Shown piece by piece: positions 60,184 through 64,000 of a stretch of DNA of 64,000 nt. The position numbers and the translations under genes were made by a program. Source of the stretch: Pseudolabrys sp. (lineage in GTDB: Bacteria; Pseudomonadota; Alphaproteobacteria; Rhizobiales; Xanthobacteraceae); assembly GCA_030655215.1 (NCBI GenBank), contig JAURVZ010000003.1, positions 1 through 64,000 of the forward strand. The letters are read 5' to 3'. Positions within the stretch are counted from its first letter, which is position 1; every line of letters begins with the position of its first letter. Under the pieces are notes generated by a model. It was not told the origin of the DNA. It made no database searches and saw only the letters and a program-made list of their open reading frames with translations.

Positions 60184-61373
60184 TCGCCCGCACTCATCGG
60201 CATCGCCGCATGCGCCGGTTGCCTTGCCACCTCCTCGAGGCAATCGGCGAAGCGCGCTGCCTGCTTCGTCAGATCGAACCTGGCCGCAACCCGCTCGCGC
60301 GCCCTACGTCCCAAGTCGATGCGACGCGCCTCGTCGGCTGCGAGGGTCAGGATGGCGGTCGCCAGTTCGTCAGGGGCTTGTTTACGTGTCACCAGCGCGG
60401 TGACGCCCTCCTCAACCACTTCGACCACGCCGCCGCTGCGTGTGACGATGGCCGGCAGGCCGCGCTCGCCGCCTTCGGCAACGACAAGGCCGAAGCCCTC
60501 GTCATGGCGCGAGGCCAGCACCAGAACGTCAATGGCGTTGTAGAAGTCGCCCGCTTGCGGCGCCCAACCGCAGAACTGCACAACATCGCCAAGGCGCCGT
60601 TCGGCGATCAAGCGTTGCAGCCTCGCGACATCTTCATCGTTTCCCCGGCCGCCGATCACAAGCCGCACGTTTTGACTGCGCTGATGAGCGATGGCGAAGG
60701 CTTCGATCAGGTCGTCATGGCCTTTGTGCGCAGCGATCTGCCCGCATATGCCGAATATGACGGCATCCGCCGGCCAGTTGAAGCGCAGAGCAAAGTTGTT
60801 GGCTCTTCGCCGCGGCGCGGCGAGCGGCGCGATGTCGACGCCGTTGTAAATCACGGTATCGGCGGCGGTCAGCGGAACGAGCGCCGCCATGCGTTCTTGC
60901 GCATCCTGCGAAATGAACACGAAGCGGCGGACGCTTTTGCGCCAGAACCACGCGCTGAATTTCTGGAAGGCAATGGCCGGCGGCGGGTCATGCATATGGC
61001 AGACCACCTTGCGCCGCACCCAGATCAATAAGGGAAGCAGCAAGACGACCTCGTGATGATTGGCGAGATAGACCACGTCGGGACGAAACGACCAGTACAG
61101 CCGCAGGAAATCGCGCCACGCGATGGGCAGGCGCAGCAGGCACTCCGCCGTCATCTTCAGGTTCGCCCAATCGAGGCGGCGCGAGAACATGCCGAGCCAT
61201 GTGGACGAATGCGCGATGCCGAGTTGATCGAGGCGGCGGCCGAATTCGCCATCCGTCCAGCGCGTGTTGAGAAAATGGCACTCAACACGGCCGCGCAAGG
61301 CACCGAACAAAGCCAGCTCCGCGTTCTGCAGACCGAAGCAGAAGGAGCTGGGGATCACGGCGAGAACCTTCAT
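60180..61373 (-). CDS. Family 4 glycosyltransferase
   Basis: The 397-residue GT-B protein starts MKVLAVIPSSFCFGLQNAEL. The donor-binding C-terminal domain has FGICGQIAAHKGHDDLIEAF and ASRHDEGFGLVVAEGGERGL with the two glutamates of the GT4 E-x7-E motif. It adds one sugar of the repeat unit. It overlaps the polymerase gene by four bases and follows the next glycosyltransferase gene at 61397 by 23 bases. Confidence 0.9.
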   Translation of the reverse strand: MKVLAVIPSSFCFGLQNAELALFGALRGRVECHFLNTRWTDGEFGRRLDQLGIAHSSTWLGMFSRRLDWANLKMTAECLLRLPIAWRDFLRLYWSFRPDVVYLANHHEVVLLLPLLIWVRRKVVCHMHDPPPAIAFQKFSAWFWRKSVRRFVFISQDAQERMAALVPLTAADTVIYNGVDIAPLAAPRRRANNFALRFNWPADAVIFGICGQIAAHKGHDDLIEAFAIAHQRSQNVRLVIGGRGNDEDVARLQRLIAERRLGDVVQFCGWAPQAGDFYNAIDVLVLASRHDEGFGLVVAEGGERGLPAIVTRSGGVVEVVEEGVTALVTRKQAPDELATAILTLAADEARRIDLGRRARERVAARFDLTKQAARFADCLEEVARQPAHAAMPMSAGE

Positions 61374-61396
61374 ACGATTTCAGCCGGCGCTTGCTC

Positions 61397-62551
61397 TCAT
61401 GGCGTGGCCTTGCCAGCGAGCGCGACAACGGTGGCAACGGTGTGCTGGAAATCGTTGGCGCTGACAGCGCGACGCCATACGTCGGGTGATTGAGGCTTAG
61501 CATGCATCACAGTCAGCGCATTCGCTAGCGCGGCGGTGTCAGTGCAGCGAAAGACGAAGCGCGGATCGACCGGCGCGACCAGGTCCTCGGCGCAGCCGCA
61601 GGCGTCGCTGACAATGCATGGCAATCCGCTGGCCATCGCCTCGTTGACGACAAGGCCCCAGGTCTCGGTCGCGTCGCTCGGCAGCACCAGGCAATCGGCG
61701 GCAACATAGGCGCGCGATATTTCGGTCTGATTGAGAAAGCCAGCAAAGCTGGCGCGAACATCATTGCAGGCGTCGCGCAACGCGGGCTCAAGCTCTCCGG
61801 CGCCGGCGAACAGCAGATGAACGTTCGCCCCTTGACCGCCAAGCGAAGCGGCAGCGCGGACCAGATCCATCGGCCGCTTCTTCGCAATGAACTTGCCGCA
61901 AAACAGAACGCAGAAAGCGTCTTCGCCAATGCCCCATTGGCGGCGCAGGGCTTGCCGTTGCGGCCGCAACGCGTCGGCCTGTTTCGCGAAGCGCTCATTG
62001 TCCACGGCATAGGGCGCCGGACTGAGCCGCCTATCGGGAATGTCGAAGCGCCGATACAGACGTGCATTGGCTGAGCCGATGGAAAGAAATCGATTCACCC
62101 GTGAAAACAGGTATCCAAGCGCCAGCCGCTTGAGCGGACGCTTCCACCACGGCGTCGCTGCGAGATCGTTGCTCTCACCGCGAAGCCATACCGGCACGCC
62201 AGCGGCTTTCGCCTGCCGCGCTGCCTGCCAGTAAGCGGCAACCTGCCAGCCCTGCATCCACAGTGCCGTCGCACCCGCTCGCTTCAGCCTTGCGCTCAGA
62301 TTCTCATGCAGCCGGCAGCCCCAGAAATGTCCCGGTTCTGACCGCTTCGCGCCGTCGAGAAAGCGGTGCGGATAGCCGGACAGCAGATCAATGTCCCACG
62401 CAAAGGTCTTGCCGAATTCACGGTCGGCGCTCGGCGCAACGCCGTGTTCGCTGAGGTACCAGACCTCAAACGGCACGCTGCCGTCGCGCGCCAGCGCCTG
62501 CCAGATCGGCACCTGATACTGGATCGGGTGCGTTGAGAGGATCACCAGCAT
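61397..62551 (-). CDS. Family 4 glycosyltransferase
   Basis: The 384-residue GT-B protein starts LVILSTHPIQYQVPIWQALA. The donor domain includes CVLFCGKFIAKKRPMDLVRA and LPSDATETWGLVVNEAMASGLP with the GT4 E-x7-E type site. The N-terminal THPIQYQVP is typical of exopolysaccharide glycosyltransferases. Three bases separate its start from the upstream fusion gene. Confidence 0.9.
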   Translation of the reverse strand: MLVILSTHPIQYQVPIWQALARDGSVPFEVWYLSEHGVAPSADREFGKTFAWDIDLLSGYPHRFLDGAKRSEPGHFWGCRLHENLSARLKRAGATALWMQGWQVAAYWQAARQAKAAGVPVWLRGESNDLAATPWWKRPLKRLALGYLFSRVNRFLSIGSANARLYRRFDIPDRRLSPAPYAVDNERFAKQADALRPQRQALRRQWGIGEDAFCVLFCGKFIAKKRPMDLVRAAASLGGQGANVHLLFAGAGELEPALRDACNDVRASFAGFLNQTEISRAYVAADCLVLPSDATETWGLVVNEAMASGLPCIVSDACGCAEDLVAPVDPRFVFRCTDTAALANALTVMHAKPQSPDVWRRAVSANDFQHTVATVVALAGKATP

Positions 62552-62554
62552 CCG

Positions 62555-63979
62555 CTACTTGATCGGCCGCGCCGGCACGCCGCCGACGCGCGCGCCGGCC
62601 GCCACCGATTCGGTCACCACCGCGCCCGCCGCGACGACGCAGCCATCGCCGAGTTCGACATCCTTGAGGATCACCGCTTTGGCGCCAATCCAGCAACGAT
62701 TGCCGATGCGCACGCGGCCCGCCTCCATCGGCGTATCGTAAGGACGAAGCGCCCCGCCCGTCTGATGATTGCTGTCGGTGATATAGACATCCGGCCCGAC
62801 CATGTTGTCGTCGCCGATCTCGACCAGCCCACAGGCATCGATCATCAGGCCGCGATTGAAATAGTTGCCATTGCCGATGCGGATGCGAATGCCGTCATAG
62901 CCGGCCGAAAGCGGCCACAGCCATGCGCCTTGCGTGAAAGCATTGCCTGAGCCGATCTCGATCTGCGCGCAGCAGCGCACGCGGCCGCCGCCTTCCATGC
63001 GGTTGCCCGTGCCCATCTTCATGCCGAGCAGCCGGTACACCGCCAGCCGCATACGGCTGGCCACACCGCGCGGTGCGACCAGCAACCAGTATTCTATCGT
63101 CGATAGTTCTCCCCGCCGGCGCAGCCGCAGAAAATTAAGAACCGTCGACGCCGCCAAGGGCCGCCGACGGGCACGGTTGTCATAACAATCCCGTGCTATG
63201 CGCCGGAAGCCGTCGGCCAAACCGGCGCGCCGACCGCCGCGCATGCAATAAGCGGCGTAGTTCATCACCTGAAGACCGCCCCAGCCCCACAAAGCGACCG
63301 GATAATTTAGGAAAGCATTGAGCGCGATGTTGCTCACGCTGCCGGCCACGATCTCCGGCGAATCACGATGCCGGCCATCGGTGTCGTGGATCACGCGCAG
63401 CTCACCGCTTTCGACAATCCGCCATCCGGCGCCGGACAATTGCAACGCGATGTCGGTCTCCTCCATGCCGTAGGCCACCGGCAATGGCAGATAGCCGCGC
63501 GTGTAAACGTAAGCCGCAAGCCTGATGACATGACCGCAGCCGTGATAGGCGGCACGCGGCGTCAGCCGTGCTTCGCGCGGCTTCTCTGCCTTGCTGCGGT
63601 CCCAAATACTGGCGCCGACAACAGCCACATCGGCATGCTCTTTCATCAGGCCGGCGGCGACGGCAAAGAAGTCTGTATCGACCGGATATGAATCATCGTC
63701 AAAGCTGACGGCATAAGGTGTCGTGCACGACCGCAGGCAGCGGTCGCGGCCGCCGCCGGGGCCGAGCCGTGTTGTCGAAGACAGCACATGGATGCCCGGA
63801 AACTCTTGCGCCAGCACAGCCTCGAGCCGGCCATCGCCGGCGTCGATATGCACCCACACTTCAGCCGGCAACGGCCGGCATTCAAAGATGCGCCGCAAGG
63901 TACGCAGCACCGCATCGCCGCGCTCATAGGTCGGGATGACGACGGCCACCGGCACCGCTGTTTCACCCGCTGTCGTCAT
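62555..63979 (-). CDS. Bifunctional fusion: GT2 glycosyltransferase plus left-handed beta-helix acyltransferase
   Basis: The 474-residue protein joins a GT2 domain (residues 1-270, VAVVIPTYERGDAVLRTLRR, VSFDDDSYPVDTDFF with the metal Asp residues, GMEETDIALQLSGAG) to a C-terminal hexapeptide-repeat acyltransferase (residues 325-474, VEIGDDNMVGPDVYITDSNH, IGNRCWIGAKAVILKDVELG). It could add and acetylate a sugar in one protein. It is the most upstream operon gene visible; more may lie beyond base 64000. Confidence 0.88.
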   Translation of the reverse strand: MTTAGETAVPVAVVIPTYERGDAVLRTLRRIFECRPLPAEVWVHIDAGDGRLEAVLAQEFPGIHVLSSTTRLGPGGGRDRCLRSCTTPYAVSFDDDSYPVDTDFFAVAAGLMKEHADVAVVGASIWDRSKAEKPREARLTPRAAYHGCGHVIRLAAYVYTRGYLPLPVAYGMEETDIALQLSGAGWRIVESGELRVIHDTDGRHRDSPEIVAGSVSNIALNAFLNYPVALWGWGGLQVMNYAAYCMRGGRRAGLADGFRRIARDCYDNRARRRPLAASTVLNFLRLRRRGELSTIEYWLLVAPRGVASRMRLAVYRLLGMKMGTGNRMEGGGRVRCCAQIEIGSGNAFTQGAWLWPLSAGYDGIRIRIGNGNYFNRGLMIDACGLVEIGDDNMVGPDVYITDSNHQTGGALRPYDTPMEAGRVRIGNRCWIGAKAVILKDVELGDGCVVAAGAVVTESVAAGARVGGVPARPIK

Positions 63980-64000
63980 CCCGGCACACGCCGACCGCGC

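Overview
The window is high-GC chromosomal DNA from an alphaproteobacterium, most likely a Rhizobiales (Hyphomicrobiales) member of the Bradyrhizobiaceae/Xanthobacteraceae type. The evidence is the zapA/6S RNA pair, a tkt-gap-pgk-fba sugar-phosphate cluster with a class I aldolase, intergenic palindromes of the GTCATGGCCGGGCTTG...CCGGCCATCCACG type, GAAC-N7-GAAC operators, and many small secreted glycine-, arginine- or lysine-rich proteins. Genus assignment is inference. No rRNA, tRNA, CRISPR array, phage, plasmid gene or transposase was seen.

Layout. 1-7 kb: the 3'-truncated end of a probable 6S RNA gene, zapA and a DUF4164 gene on the minus strand, then tkt, gap, pgk and fba on the plus strand. 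6.6-10.6 kb: an AraC-family regulator divergent from a two-gene redox operon that pairs a GlcF-like iron-sulfur protein with a vanillyl-alcohol-oxidase/4-cresol-dehydrogenase type flavoprotein. 10.6-20.4 kb: small secreted proteins, a nu-class-like glutathione transferase, a degenerate ThiE-like protein, a Sel1-repeat protein, an inositol-monophosphatase family enzyme, a MotA/ExbB plus OmpA/MotB membrane pair, an orphan Flp pilin, a gene-free region with DnaA-box-like sites, a Nudix protein with a lysine-rich tail, and three tandem glycine-zipper proteins. 20.4-30.1 kb: a lytic transglycosylase and a YqhA-family protein, each next to a copy of a 62-bp repeat with a LexA-type operator, then a membrane ClpP-like protein, a DUF4239 protein, EttA, a D-2-hydroxyacid dehydrogenase, and a REC-EAL protein in which both domains are degenerate.

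30.1-50.1 kb: a catabolic island bracketed by two IclR regulators. The plus-strand arm encodes a cyclase-family hydrolase, a cupin, an SDR, a 3-hydroxyacyl-CoA-dehydrogenase-like enzyme and a complete branched-chain-amino-acid-type ABC importer. The convergent minus-strand arm encodes a zinc alcohol dehydrogenase, a molybdenum hydroxylase with unusual subunit partition, a metallo-beta-lactamase-fold hydrolase, a Bug-type binding protein and an IolD-like ThDP enzyme. A decarboxylase/amidohydrolase is divergent from the first regulator. Together they look like an import and ring-opening pathway for a cyclic carboxylate or heteroaromatic compound. The substrate cannot be read from sequence.

50.2-64 kb: a surface-polysaccharide operon read on the minus strand, running from a GT2/beta-helix acyltransferase fusion through GT4 enzymes, a Wzy-like polymerase, a methyltransferase, a NodU-type carbamoyltransferase, a nucleotide-sugar dehydrogenase, a GT2 and a FlaA1/WbpM-like dehydratase to gmhA.

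The strongest candidates for something undescribed are the IclR-bracketed catabolic island with its rearranged molybdenum hydroxylase, the GlcF/VAO-type redox pair, the duplicated LexA-box repeat, and the palindromic repeat flanked by a 14-bp direct repeat between livF and livH.
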